Assembly (NCBI RefSeq): GCF_008638305.1
Contig: NZ_VTPZ01000012.1
Span: forward strand, 60,310 to 124,309
Length of the DNA: 64,000 bases
Source: Pseudomonas profundi
GTDB taxonomy: Bacteria; Pseudomonadota; Gammaproteobacteria; Pseudomonadales; Pseudomonadaceae
Direction: 5' to 3'
The position numbers were made by a program, and so were the translations under genes. Positions 9,808-18,179 of this stretch are shown in pieces (within the stretch, counting starts at the first letter, position 1; every line of letters starts with the position of its first letter). The notes under the pieces were generated by a model. It was not told the origin of the DNA and ran no database searches. It saw only the letters and a list, made by a program, of their open reading frames with translations.

Positions 9808-9899
9808 GACCGGTCCCTAAAAAATCCGGTCCGGTCGGGCTCTTTGCCGAGTGCGTTCCGTGTAACATGACCCGACCACCCGGAATCGTCTGAGCCATC

Positions 9900-10616
9900 A
9901 TGACCGACGCTACACAACAGAAAGTACCGCAGCACAAACCCCGGCCGATGGTCGATCTACTGGTCAGTATCGTTATCCCTTCGGTGATACTGATGAAGTT
10001 CAGCGGTGAGGATGACCTCGGTGCTGCGCAGGCATTGATGCTCGCGCTGGCCTTTCCCATCTGCTGGGGTCTGTTCGAGCTGGTGCGCTATCGCAAATTC
10101 AACTTCATCGCCATGCTCGGCGTGATCAGTGTGTTTCTGACTGGTGGCATCGGCCTGATGGAGCTGGACCCCAAATGGCTGGCGATCAAGGAAGCGGCGG
10201 TGCCGGGTCTGATCGGCATCGCCGTGCTGGTGTCCACCCGCACGTCTTACCCGCTGATTCGCACGCTGCTATACAACGACAGGGTATTGAATGTGCGCCG
10301 GGTCAATGAGCGGCTGGAAGAGCGTGGGCTGATGGACATATTCGAATTGCGCTTGTTGAAAGCCACCTACTTTCTGGCGGGCACCTTCTTTTTCTCCTCA
10401 CTGGCCAATTACACCCTGGCCAAATGGATAGTGGTCAGCCCGGCGGGGACCAGCGCGTTCAATGAGGAATTGGGGCGCATGACCCTGGTCAGCTATCCGG
10501 TGATAGCCATTCCTTCGATGGTCATGATGATGGCGATTCTGTTCTATCTCTGGCGCACCATTCATGGCCTGACCGGCCTGAAGATGGAAGACATCGTCGC
10601 GCACCCACCGAAATAG
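9900..10616 (+). CDS. VC0807-type integral membrane protein
   Basis: The 238-residue protein has six or so membrane helices starting near residue 17 (MVDLLVSIVIPSVILMKF). It matches the layout of the VC0807 family, which is distantly like intracellular septation protein A. A conserved-looking central segment contains STRTSYPLIRTLLYND. Its function is not known. It lies 92 bases after the antiporter gene on the same strand and is followed at once by a strong hairpin. The family assignment is from pattern memory. Confidence 0.75.
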   Translation: MTDATQQKVPQHKPRPMVDLLVSIVIPSVILMKFSGEDDLGAAQALMLALAFPICWGLFELVRYRKFNFIAMLGVISVFLTGGIGLMELDPKWLAIKEAAVPGLIGIAVLVSTRTSYPLIRTLLYNDRVLNVRRVNERLEERGLMDIFELRLLKATYFLAGTFFFSSLANYTLAKWIVVSPAGTSAFNEELGRMTLVSYPVIAIPSMVMMMAILFYLWRTIHGLTGLKMEDIVAHPPK

Positions 10617-10619
10617 ATC

Positions 10620-10644
10620 AGAGGAAGCCATTGCGGCTTCCTCT
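10620..10644. terminator. Hairpin terminator between convergent genes
   Basis: AGAGGAAGCC and GGCTTCCTCT form a perfect 10-bp stem around ATTGC. The hairpin sits three bases after the VC0807-type gene and eight bases after the end of the minus-strand aminotransferase gene, so it probably serves both. The T-rich flank is better on the minus strand. Confidence 0.75.
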
Positions 10645-10651
10645 GCTTGCG

Positions 10652-11776
10652 TTACATCCGCTCTAACGCTTCGCGGAGCCTGGCAACGGTCTGCTCAACA
10701 TTGTGCAGCTTGTCCAGGCCGAACAGGCCGATGCGGAAGGTCTTGAAGCTGGCCGGCTCGTCGCACATCAACGGCACGCCTGATGCCGTCTGCAGGCCGT
10801 GCTCGATGAACGCCTTGCCGCTCTGGATGCCATCGTCGCTGGTATAGCTGACGACAACGCCGGGCGCCTCGAAACCCTCTGCAGCAATGCTCTTGAAACC
10901 CTTCTCGGCCAGCAATGCGCGTACCGCCTTGCCCAGCGCCAATTGCTCCTGCTTGACCTTGTCGAAACCGTAGTCGCGTGTTTCCAGCATGGTGTCGCGG
11001 AACTGCTTCAGTGCGTCGGTGGGCAGAGTAGCGTGGTAGGCGTGGCCGCCGTTCTCGTAGGCTTGCATGATCTGCAGCCATTTTTTCAGGTCGCAGGCGA
11101 AGCTGTTGCTGCTGGTCTCGGCGATACGCTCAAGCGCCAGCGGGCTGAACATGACCAGCGCGCTGCAGGGCGAGGCGCTCCAGCCCTTCTGCGGGGCGCT
11201 AATCAATACGTCCACGCCGCACGCCTGCATGTCGACCCAGAGTGTGCCGGAGGCAACACAGTCAAGTACGAACAAACCACCCACCTCGTGTACCGCATCG
11301 GCTACCGCGCGAAGGTAATCGTCCGGTAGAACGATGCCTGAAGCGGTTTCCACGTGGGGGGCAAATACCAGATCCGGTTTGCGCTCGCGGATGGTCGCCA
11401 CGACTTCATCGATTGGCGCAGGGGCAAAAGGGGACTGTTCGTCAGCGCCGGTTTGCCGCGCTTTGAGCACGATCTCTTCGGCTGGCAACCGGGCCGCTTC
11501 GAAAATCTGACTCCAACGGTAGCTGAACCAGCCGTTGCGGATCACCAGGCAGCGCTTGTCCTGGGCAAACTGGCGAGCAACTGCTTCCATGCCATAGGTG
11601 CCGCCGCCCGGCACCACCGCCACACCGGCGGCCTGGTAGACGTCCTTGAGCGTGCCGGAAATGTCCCGCATGACCTGCTGAAAGGTGGTGGACATGTGGT
11701 TGAGCGAGCGGTCGGTGAAAACCACAGAATATTCGAGTAAACCATCGGGATCGATGCTTGGGTGCAGGCTGGACAC
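10652..11776 (-). CDS. Class V (fold type I) PLP-dependent aminotransferase
   Basis: At 374 residues this looks like an alanine-glyoxylate / serine-pyruvate / aminoethylphosphonate-type aminotransferase. The substrate-side motif PGGGTYGMEAVARQF is near the N-terminus. FAPHVETASGI and LDCVASGTLWVDM (PLP-contacting Asp) follow. The likely Schiff-base lysine is in ISAPQKGWSASP. The start is GTG, with GGAG eight bases upstream. It stands alone and is read toward the terminator at 10620-10644. The exact substrate pair cannot be fixed from sequence. Confidence 0.85.
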   Translation of the reverse strand: MSSLHPSIDPDGLLEYSVVFTDRSLNHMSTTFQQVMRDISGTLKDVYQAAGVAVVPGGGTYGMEAVARQFAQDKRCLVIRNGWFSYRWSQIFEAARLPAEEIVLKARQTGADEQSPFAPAPIDEVVATIRERKPDLVFAPHVETASGIVLPDDYLRAVADAVHEVGGLFVLDCVASGTLWVDMQACGVDVLISAPQKGWSASPCSALVMFSPLALERIAETSSNSFACDLKKWLQIMQAYENGGHAYHATLPTDALKQFRDTMLETRDYGFDKVKQEQLALGKAVRALLAEKGFKSIAAEGFEAPGVVVSYTSDDGIQSGKAFIEHGLQTASGVPLMCDEPASFKTFRIGLFGLDKLHNVEQTVARLREALERM

Positions 11777-12217
11777 GGCAGGTTCTCCAAATCAGGCGGA
11801 AGGTTGCGCCGGACCGGGCCGACGCGCCAAAGGTCCTATGCTACCTGATCTGAGCGATCATTTACTGCTGATGCTTTATGGCAACTGTGTTGGTTCTCTG
11901 GGCGAGTGAAAGAAATGCCAGAGGTGTGGCCGGCCAATCCGCGATCGCGCCGAGGCGATACGCGATACCCGCCAAGCCAGCCCTGTCGGCGCGCAGGCGC
12001 ACGCCAACCCCAACCCCAGGGAAACCCCAAACCGCAGCCGAAGCGCACCCCTGGCGGTGTAGCGCGTCTGCGCTACGCCAAATCCGCAGCAACGCGAAAC
12101 CCTGTGGGCGCATCCGAACGCGGCCCGAGACGCACGCCAACCCCAGGGAACCCCAGCCTCCCGCCTCCGGCTCTCACCGCTCGACCCAACAGCACCCCGC
12201 CGAGCCGGGCCGAAATA
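11777..12217. other. GC-rich intergenic stretch with repeats and a palindrome
   Basis: No gene is supported here. The sequence holds a repeated unit, CGCACGCCAACCCCA plus CAGGGAA, at about 11,997-12,024 and again at 12,130-12,150. A palindrome, GTAGCGC GTCT GCGCTAC, lies at about 12,058-12,075 and resembles REP elements of Pseudomonas. The open frames across it have low-complexity Pro/Arg/Gly-rich translations and lack ribosome-binding sites. Confidence 0.5.
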
Positions 12218-12823
12218 TCACCCGGTACACAAACTCCAGCAGGCATCTCGGGCGGCATCGATATCGGCTTGATCCAGCCTCAGATAGCCATCGCGCTCAG
12301 CCTTCATCAGATTGACGAAGGCGCCCCATACCAGGGCCATCAGCACCTCGGCACGGATATCGCTGCGATAAATGCCTTTCTTTTGCATGCTGCGGTAATA
12401 GGACAGAACGGGGGCGAGGATCTTGCGTTCGAGCTCGCGGCTGGCCTGGTCCAGATACGGACGGTGGTCCTGTAATTCCATGAAGCGGTAGGAGTCGGGT
12501 GCTTCCCGGGTGAACTCGATCATGCGCTGCCAGATGACCGCAAACTGCTGCTGTGGTCCCAGGCTTTCGTCCAGTTCGCCGTAAAGACGCTTGCTCATGG
12601 CGAGCTTTTCCTCGCGGAACAGCTCGTTGACCAAGACTTCCTTGCTGACGAAGTAGCGGTAGATAGTACCCGTTCCCACGCCGGCCTGTTCGGCAAGCGT
12701 AGGCATCGGTACGCCATTGACACCACCTTCGGCAAACACAGTCAGCGCAGCGCGAAGGATCGCGCTGCGCTTGTCCTTGATCCGTGGCCGTGGTGCCTTG
12801 TTTCCCTTCGAATGACTATTCAT
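12218..12823 (-). CDS. TetR/AcrR family transcriptional regulator
   Basis: The 201-residue protein has the TetR N-terminal DNA-binding domain. RSAILRAALTVFAEGG forms the first helices, and the helix-turn-helix lies at about 40-62 (TLAEQAGVGTGTIYRYF). The C-terminal ligand domain is variable and gives no ligand. The gene lies 51 bases downstream of the unknown gene 12875-13648 on the same strand. It is therefore probably co-transcribed with it from the promoter that carries the palindrome at 13689-13706, which would make it an autoregulator. Confidence 0.9.
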   Translation of the reverse strand: MNSHSKGNKAPRPRIKDKRSAILRAALTVFAEGGVNGVPMPTLAEQAGVGTGTIYRYFVSKEVLVNELFREEKLAMSKRLYGELDESLGPQQQFAVIWQRMIEFTREAPDSYRFMELQDHRPYLDQASRELERKILAPVLSYYRSMQKKGIYRSDIRAEVLMALVWGAFVNLMKAERDGYLRLDQADIDAARDACWSLCTG

Positions 12824-12874
12824 TTGGGCATTCTAAAGGCAAGCGGCCGGTTTTTGCAGCCCTCGTCCGTTCTG

Positions 12875-13648
12875 TCAGGTGTGAAATGTCTGGTAGGGCT
12901 GAAAAATACAGATATTGGTACCGCCCATGCTGTTGCCATCGGTGAGCTCGGTGAAGTAAGTGAAGCTCGTGTCGGCCTTGAGTTCGGCCTGGATGGTCAG
13001 TTTGTTGCGGTTCTTGCCTGCGTCCGGATCGGCGAAGCGCTGCAGGAAAATATTGTCCCACCAGTACAGGTTCTGAGGGTCGAATTCCTTACTGTTGCGG
13101 GCTTCACAGATACGGAAAACGTAATAAGCATCGACCCCGCTCAGTTCCTTGAACGACTCACAGCGGATTTCGACATTCTGCAACGACGCCTCTGCGGGCA
13201 ACTTTTCGCCATTGCCCGGGGTATAGCTGGCTTTGAGGCGGTCGCGGATGGGCAGGTAGGCGCTCATCAGGCGTTCCGAGGGAGCGTTATCCTGGATGCG
13301 GGAAATAGTCTTGGTCGCCCCATCCTTGCACTTCACTTCGATGATGTATTCACCGGGCTCCATGAAGCCAGTGAGCAGGTTGATCATGTACCAATGGGAA
13401 TTGGTGGTGCGGTCGTAGATATGACCGTTGAGATTGCTGATGGTGTAGGGCTGATTGGCCACTTCGACGAGGTATCCATTGGGACCACGCGCCGTGATGC
13501 TTTCGATCAGCTCGTGTACGGGCGCGCCGCCACTGGGATGGAAGGCGATCAGAAACTTGTGCTGTTCCTTGGGTAGGCCCGTGTCCTCGAAGTCCATATA
13601 GACGTTGCACGCCATCAGATCGTAGATCTCGACTTTGCCCTGGTTCAT
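12875..13648 (-). CDS. Unknown conserved-looking protein, 257 aa, TetR-linked
   Basis: I do not recognise this family. The ATG at 13648 (MNQGKVEIYDL) is preceded by AGGAG at good spacing. An in-frame extension to 13726 would run through the operator and is rejected. The product is soluble, with no signal peptide or membrane helix. It looks beta-rich, with many aromatic residues and phrases such as NSHWYMINLLTGFMEPGEYIIEVKCKDG and LYWWDNIFLQRF. It contains few cysteines and no obvious catalytic motif. Position behind a TetR operator suggests it is induced by a small molecule. Any biochemical role would be a guess. Confidence 0.75.
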   Translation of the reverse strand: MNQGKVEIYDLMACNVYMDFEDTGLPKEQHKFLIAFHPSGGAPVHELIESITARGPNGYLVEVANQPYTISNLNGHIYDRTTNSHWYMINLLTGFMEPGEYIIEVKCKDGATKTISRIQDNAPSERLMSAYLPIRDRLKASYTPGNGEKLPAEASLQNVEIRCESFKELSGVDAYYVFRICEARNSKEFDPQNLYWWDNIFLQRFADPDAGKNRNKLTIQAELKADTSFTYFTELTDGNSMGGTNICIFQPYQTFHT

Positions 13649-13688
13649 ACGCGTCTCCTGCTGATTGTTTTTATGGCGACAGTTAATG

Positions 13689-13706
13689 AATGAACGTTCG
13701 TTCATT
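13689..13706. promoter_or_regulatory. Palindromic TetR-type operator
   Basis: AATGAACG-TT-CGTTCATT is a perfect 8-2-8 inverted repeat. It lies 41 bases upstream of the start at 13648 and has the typical look of TetR-family operators. The TetR gene two positions downstream in the same unit is the obvious candidate to bind it. Confidence 0.75.
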
Positions 13707-13856
13707 GACAAGGTTAACGCCGGCATCGGCGCTTGCCAAGTATTTGATGCAGCTTGCAGTGCGTTCTGATCGTTGGATTCAGATCCCGATTGGCGGCGGG
13801 CGAGTAAACAAGGCGGGAGGGAGACAGAAGAGAAAGCAGTAGATGACGTTGTATCG

Positions 13857-13891
13857 CCGGTTATCCGCCGTAGCGAGCGTCAGATAACCGG
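13857..13891 (-). terminator. Hairpin downstream of spuH
   Basis: CCGGTTATC and GATAACCGG form a perfect 9-bp stem with a 17-base GC-rich loop. It begins about 19 bases after the last gene of the polyamine transport operon. There is no T-run, so it may be a transcript-stabilising structure rather than an intrinsic terminator. Confidence 0.5.
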
Positions 13892-13909
13892 GGCAATGCC
13901 GGGGCTAGC

Positions 13910-14734
13910 TCAGGAGCTCGCGTTTGGGTTGCGGGCGCGCCGATCGGCGCTGCGCACAATCAGCCAGGCGAGCAGGGTGCAGAGCGCGACAGCCAGCAGG
14001 ATGACGCTGGCAATGGCATTGATTTCAGGCTTGACGCCCAGGCGCACCGAGGAGAATACCTCCATCGGCAGCGTGGTGGCGCCCGGGCCCGACACAAAGC
14101 TGGCGAGTACCAGATCGTCCAGCGACAGGGAAAATGCCAACAACCAGCCGGCGGCAATCGATGGAGCGATCATCGGAACCGTGATCTGCAGAAAGGTCTT
14201 CCAGGGCGGGCAGCCAAGATCCAGCGCGGCTTCCTCCACTGACTGGTCAATTTCCCCGAGCCGGCTGCTGACGACAATGGCCACGTAGGAAGTAGCAAAG
14301 GTGGTGTGCGCGATCCATATGGTCACCATACCTCGCTCGGCCGGCCAGCCGACGGCCTGAGCCATGGCTACGAACAGTAGCAGCAGCGAAAGACCGGTAA
14401 TTACCTCAGGCATGACCAGAGGTGCAGTGACCAGACCCGAGAACAGCGTCCGACCACGGAAGCGCTTGATGCGGGTCATGGCGAAGGCCGCCAATGTGCC
14501 CAGCGCCACGGCGGCGGTGGCGGTGAAGAAGGCGATCTGCAGACTGCGCTTGACCGCGCTCATCAGCCCGGTGTTATCCAGCAGGCCGATGTACCAGTGG
14601 ATCGACCAGCCGCCCCATACCGTCACCAGTCGCGAGGCGTTGAACGAATAGATGACCAGAATCACCATCGGAAGATAGAGGAATACCAGGCCCAGCCAGA
14701 GCATGGCAGTGGAGAATGCCGGACGCCTGTTCAT
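13910..14734 (-). CDS. spuH: Polyamine ABC transporter permease (PotI/SpuH)
   Basis: This is the second inner-membrane permease of a spermidine/putrescine ABC importer, 274 residues with six membrane helices. The cytoplasmic coupling loop (EAA motif) is at EEAALDLGCPPWKTFLQITVP. It overlaps the spuG stop by four bases and ends the minus-strand operon. The name follows P. aeruginosa spuH, to which position and family correspond. Confidence 0.92.
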   Translation of the reverse strand: MNRRPAFSTAMLWLGLVFLYLPMVILVIYSFNASRLVTVWGGWSIHWYIGLLDNTGLMSAVKRSLQIAFFTATAAVALGTLAAFAMTRIKRFRGRTLFSGLVTAPLVMPEVITGLSLLLLFVAMAQAVGWPAERGMVTIWIAHTTFATSYVAIVVSSRLGEIDQSVEEAALDLGCPPWKTFLQITVPMIAPSIAAGWLLAFSLSLDDLVLASFVSGPGATTLPMEVFSSVRLGVKPEINAIASVILLAVALCTLLAWLIVRSADRRARNPNASS

Positions 14735-15636
14735 GCGTTTCGCTCCATGGCCCGTGACTGGTTGTAATGAAACAGGATGATCGGGATCAACAGCAGAGCG
14801 AGCATGACGATGGCCAGCGCGGAGGCAACCGGCCAGTCACGGTTGTTGAAGAATTCCTGCCAGAGCACCCGGCCGATCATCAAGGTCTCGGGTCCACCCA
14901 GCAGTTCGGGCACCACAAACTCGCCCACCACCGGGATGAATACCAGCATCGATCCGGCAATGATGCCGCTCCTGGATAGCGGTACGGTGATCTTCCAGAA
15001 CGCTTTGATCTTGCCAGCGCCGAGGTCCATGGCGGCCTCGAGCAGGGTGTCGTCATGCTTGATCAGGTTGGCGTAGAGCGGCAGGATCATGAACGGCAGG
15101 TAAGCGTAAACGACGCCTATATAGACCGCCGTATCAGTGTTGAGAATCTGCAGCGGCGAGTCGATCAGGCCGGCCCACATCAGCGTCGAATTGAGCAGGC
15201 CATTGGTGCTCAGGATGCCCATCCAGGCGTATACGCGAATCAGTATGGCGGTCCAGGTAGGCATCATGATCAACAACAGATAGATCAGCTGCTTGTCCCG
15301 TGGCGCGCGGGTAATGGCATACGCCATCGGATAGCCCAGCGCCAGGCAGATCAGTGTCGAAAACAGGGCAATCTTCAGCGAGCCGAGATAGGCCGCGTAA
15401 TACAACGAGTCCTCGCTGAGGAAGATGTAATTGCCGAGATTGATCGCAATGCTCAGCGACTGTTCGGCATATTCCAGCAGGGGCTGATACGGCGGTATGG
15501 CGATCGCCGCTTCCGAAAAGCTGATCTTCAATACGATCGCAAAGGGCAGCAGGAAAAACAGGAACAGCCACAGGTAGGGTGCGCTGATAACCCAGAAGCG
15601 ACCGGTCGGCAGTAGGCGAGATGTCAGCTTGCTCAT
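14731..15636 (-). CDS. spuG: Polyamine ABC transporter permease (PotH/SpuG)
   Basis: This is the first permease of the polyamine importer, 301 residues. It has about six helices, a long periplasmic segment after the first, and the EAA coupling loop at LLEAAMDLGAGKIKAFWKITVP. Start and stop overlap both neighbours by four bases (spuF upstream, spuH downstream), which indicates tight translational coupling and fixed stoichiometry of the membrane subunits. Confidence 0.92.
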   Translation of the reverse strand: MSKLTSRLLPTGRFWVISAPYLWLFLFFLLPFAIVLKISFSEAAIAIPPYQPLLEYAEQSLSIAINLGNYIFLSEDSLYYAAYLGSLKIALFSTLICLALGYPMAYAITRAPRDKQLIYLLLIMMPTWTAILIRVYAWMGILSTNGLLNSTLMWAGLIDSPLQILNTDTAVYIGVVYAYLPFMILPLYANLIKHDDTLLEAAMDLGAGKIKAFWKITVPLSRSGIIAGSMLVFIPVVGEFVVPELLGGPETLMIGRVLWQEFFNNRDWPVASALAIVMLALLLIPIILFHYNQSRAMERNA

Positions 15637-16769
15637 GAGGGCAGGACGACCCCGCTGTCGTTTTCCCAGCTGATGTAAACCTTGTCATCCCAGGTCATGC
15701 GCGGCATGCGGCGTTCGGAGTTGGCAAAGAACGCCTGCACGATCAGGCCACTGTCGAGTTTGATGTAATACACCGAATGCCCGCCGAGATAGGCAATGTC
15801 ATGCACTTCACCGTGCGCCCAGTTATATTCCTGGTCGGGTTTGTCAGGGCTGACCCAGACCTTTTCCGGACGCAGGGCGAAAATGGTATGCCGGTCTTCT
15901 GCGCGGGTGCTGATGCCGTGCCCAATATAGATAGGCCGATCCAGCTTGGGACATTCGATGATGGCGTGGTCTTCCATGTCGACCGTCAGTTCACCCTCGA
16001 AGATATTCACGCTGCCAACAAATTCCGCCACGTGACGGCTTGCCGGGCTTTCGTAGATATCCATCGGCGTGCCGACCTGGGCAATCCAGCCCTGGTGCAT
16101 GATGGCGATGCGTTGTGCCATGGTCATGGCTTCTTCCTGATCATGGGTCACCATGATGCAGGTCACACCGACGCGCTCGATGATCTCCACCAGCTCCAGT
16201 TGCATTTGCGAGCGCAGCTTCTTGTCCAGCGCGCCCATGGGCTCGTCCAGCAGCAGCAACTTGGGGCTTTTTGCAAGCGAACGCGCCAGGGCCACGCGCT
16301 GGCGCTGGCCGCCGGAAAGCTGATGCGGCTTGCGCCGGGCATATTCGCTCATGCGTACCAGCTTGAGCATTTCCGCCACGCGGTCTTTGATTTCAGCTTT
16401 GGACATCCTGTCCTGCTTCAGGCCGAAGGCGATATTCTGCTCCACGGTCATATGCGGGAACAGTGCATAGGACTGGAACATCATGTTGATCGGCCGTTGG
16501 TGCGGCGGTAGGTCAGTCAGATCCTGACCATCGAGCAATACCCGGCCTTCGCTCGGCCGCTCGAAGCCGGCGAGCATACGCAGCAAGGTGGACTTGCCGG
16601 AGCCGGACCCGCCGAGCAAGGCAAAGATTTCGCCACGATTCACCGTCAGACTGACATCGTCGACCGCCAACGCATCATCGAAGCGTTTGCTGATTCGTTC
16701 GATCTTGACGAATTCGTCAGGCTTGGCCTTGGCCATGGCCTGCTTCATGGCTCCTGCAGCGCCAACCAT
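15633..16769 (-). CDS. spuF: Polyamine ABC transporter ATPase (PotG/SpuF)
   Basis: The 378-residue ATPase energises the SpuG/SpuH permease pair. Walker A is GGSGSGKST, the Q-loop is [11 protein letters not shown], the signature is [14 protein letters not shown], and Walker B is [12 protein letters not shown]. The C-terminal TOBE-like regulatory domain covers roughly residues 250-375. GGAG six bases before the ATG supports the start. It is separated from the binding-protein gene upstream by 88 bases containing a stem-loop, which may lower its expression relative to the binding protein. Confidence 0.94.
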   Translation of the reverse strand: MVGAAGAMKQAMAKAKPDEFVKIERISKRFDDALAVDDVSLTVNRGEIFALLGGSGSGKSTLLRMLAGFERPSEGRVLLDGQDLTDLPPHQRPINMMFQSYALFPHMTVEQNIAFGLKQDRMSKAEIKDRVAEMLKLVRMSEYARRKPHQLSGGQRQRVALARSLAKSPKLLLLDEPMGALDKKLRSQMQLELVEIIERVGVTCIMVTHDQEEAMTMAQRIAIMHQGWIAQVGTPMDIYESPASRHVAEFVGSVNIFEGELTVDMEDHAIIECPKLDRPIYIGHGISTRAEDRHTIFALRPEKVWVSPDKPDQEYNWAHGEVHDIAYLGGHSVYYIKLDSGLIVQAFFANSERRMPRMTWDDKVYISWENDSGVVLPS

Positions 16770-16808
16770 AGTGTTCTCCGTGCTCGGTATCGAATGAAGG
16801 CGTTACAG

Positions 16809-16844
16809 CTGTTGAGGCCTGATGTGCGCACCAAACCTCAACAG
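16809..16844 (-). terminator. Stem-loop between binding-protein and ATPase genes
   Basis: CTGTTGAGG and CCTCAACAG pair perfectly around an 18-base loop. It lies just after the binding-protein stop and before spuF. In ABC import operons such structures often act as partial terminators or protect the upstream message, so the binding protein is made in excess. That role is inferred. Confidence 0.55.
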
Positions 16845-16857
16845 TGCCTGTGCTGAC

Positions 16858-17961
16858 TCAGCGACCGGATTTGATCCGGTTCCAGGAGCGGGTAACGATC
16901 CGTTGCGCCGCCAGCGGACGCGGTTCGGCAACATACAGCTTCTGCATGACTTCTTCGGTGGGGTAGATGGCTGGATCGTTGAGGATTTCGGGGTCGATCA
17001 GCTCATTGGCAGCCTTGTTCGGGTTGGCATAGGCAACGTAATCGGTGATCGGCGCGACGACGTCGGGGCGCAGGATGTAGTTGATGAAGGTGTGCGCGTT
17101 ATCCGGGTTGGGCGCATCCTTCGGAATCGCCATCATGTCGAACCACAACTGAGTGCCTTCCTTCGGAATGGTATAGGCAATATCGACGTTATTGTTCGCT
17201 TCCTCGGCGCGGGCAGCGGCCTGGAATACGTCACCGGAGAAGCCGACGGCAACACAGATATCACCATTGGCGAGGTCGCTGATGTACCGCGAGGAATGGA
17301 AGTAGCGAACCGAATCGCGCACGCTCAGCAGTAGTTCTTCGGCCTTTTTCAGGTCGTCCTTGTCGGTACTGTTCGGATCCAGGCCCAGATAGCCGAGCGC
17401 TGAGGTGATCATGTCATCGCCGGAATCCAGCATGGTAATACCGCAGCTGGCCAATTTGCTGGCAACCTCGGGCTTGAACACCAGATCCCAGGAATCGGTC
17501 GGCGCATTGTCGCCAAGCGCGGCCTTGACCTTCTCGACGTTGTAACCGATGCCGTTCGTGCCCCACATGTAAGGAATGGAGTGTTTGCTGCCCGGGTCGA
17601 TGCTTTTCACCTGCTCCATTAGCTGCGGGTCGAGATGCTTCATGTTCGGCAGCTTGTCGTGGTCCAGCTCCATGTAGACGTCAGCAGCGATCTGTTTGCT
17701 GAGAAAGTGGTTGGAGGGCACCACCAGATCGAAGCCGGAGCGGCCTGTCAGCAGCCGAGCGTCGAGGACTTCGTTGGAGTCATAGACATCGTAGGTCACG
17801 TCAATGCCGGTTTCCTTCTCGAAATTGGCGATGGTGTCTTCGGCGATATAGTCGGACCAGTTGAAAATCTTCAGTTGACCGTTCGCCTGCGCAGTCGCAG
17901 CGCCACCAAGCAGGGCAGCAGTCGCCAGGGCCAGAAACGTTTTTTGTACCGGGTTTTTCAT
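16858..17961 (-). CDS. Periplasmic polyamine-binding protein (PotF/SpuD/SpuE type)
   Basis: The 367-residue protein has a Sec signal peptide (MKNPVQKTFLALATAALLGG, cleavage near the AQA-NG site). A type-II periplasmic binding fold follows, beginning LKIFNWSDYIAEDTI. The SWDLVF and WFDMMAIPK segments are typical of PotF/SpuD/SpuE. It should capture putrescine or spermidine for SpuFGH. AGGAGG upstream supports the ATG at 17961. P. aeruginosa has two such genes, spuD and spuE, here and this window has one. Whether it prefers putrescine or spermidine cannot be said without aligning the pocket. Confidence 0.92.
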   Translation of the reverse strand: MKNPVQKTFLALATAALLGGAATAQANGQLKIFNWSDYIAEDTIANFEKETGIDVTYDVYDSNEVLDARLLTGRSGFDLVVPSNHFLSKQIAADVYMELDHDKLPNMKHLDPQLMEQVKSIDPGSKHSIPYMWGTNGIGYNVEKVKAALGDNAPTDSWDLVFKPEVASKLASCGITMLDSGDDMITSALGYLGLDPNSTDKDDLKKAEELLLSVRDSVRYFHSSRYISDLANGDICVAVGFSGDVFQAAARAEEANNNVDIAYTIPKEGTQLWFDMMAIPKDAPNPDNAHTFINYILRPDVVAPITDYVAYANPNKAANELIDPEILNDPAIYPTEEVMQKLYVAEPRPLAAQRIVTRSWNRIKSGR

Positions 17962-18179
17962 AGCGCCTCCTGTGCAGGCTCCAGCCACAGTATGTTGCCT
18001 GCCTTGTTATAAGCCGGGCGGTAGCCCTGGCTCGATTATCAATTCCTTTCTGCCGGTTCAGTTTGCAGTCAAACCGAACCGGTAATGAGCAGATTAGCTG
18101 CCCTGTGCCTTTTTACAGTGCCCGACCGGGCGGCGAATTCTATTCGACGCGCCGGTGTTCGGATAGTCGTCGGCTTGTA

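Noticed and set aside
12073..12258. Minus-strand open frame rich in Gly, Val and Arg
   Set aside because: It lies in the GC-rich non-coding repeat, overlaps the end of the TetR gene, and has no ribosome-binding site.
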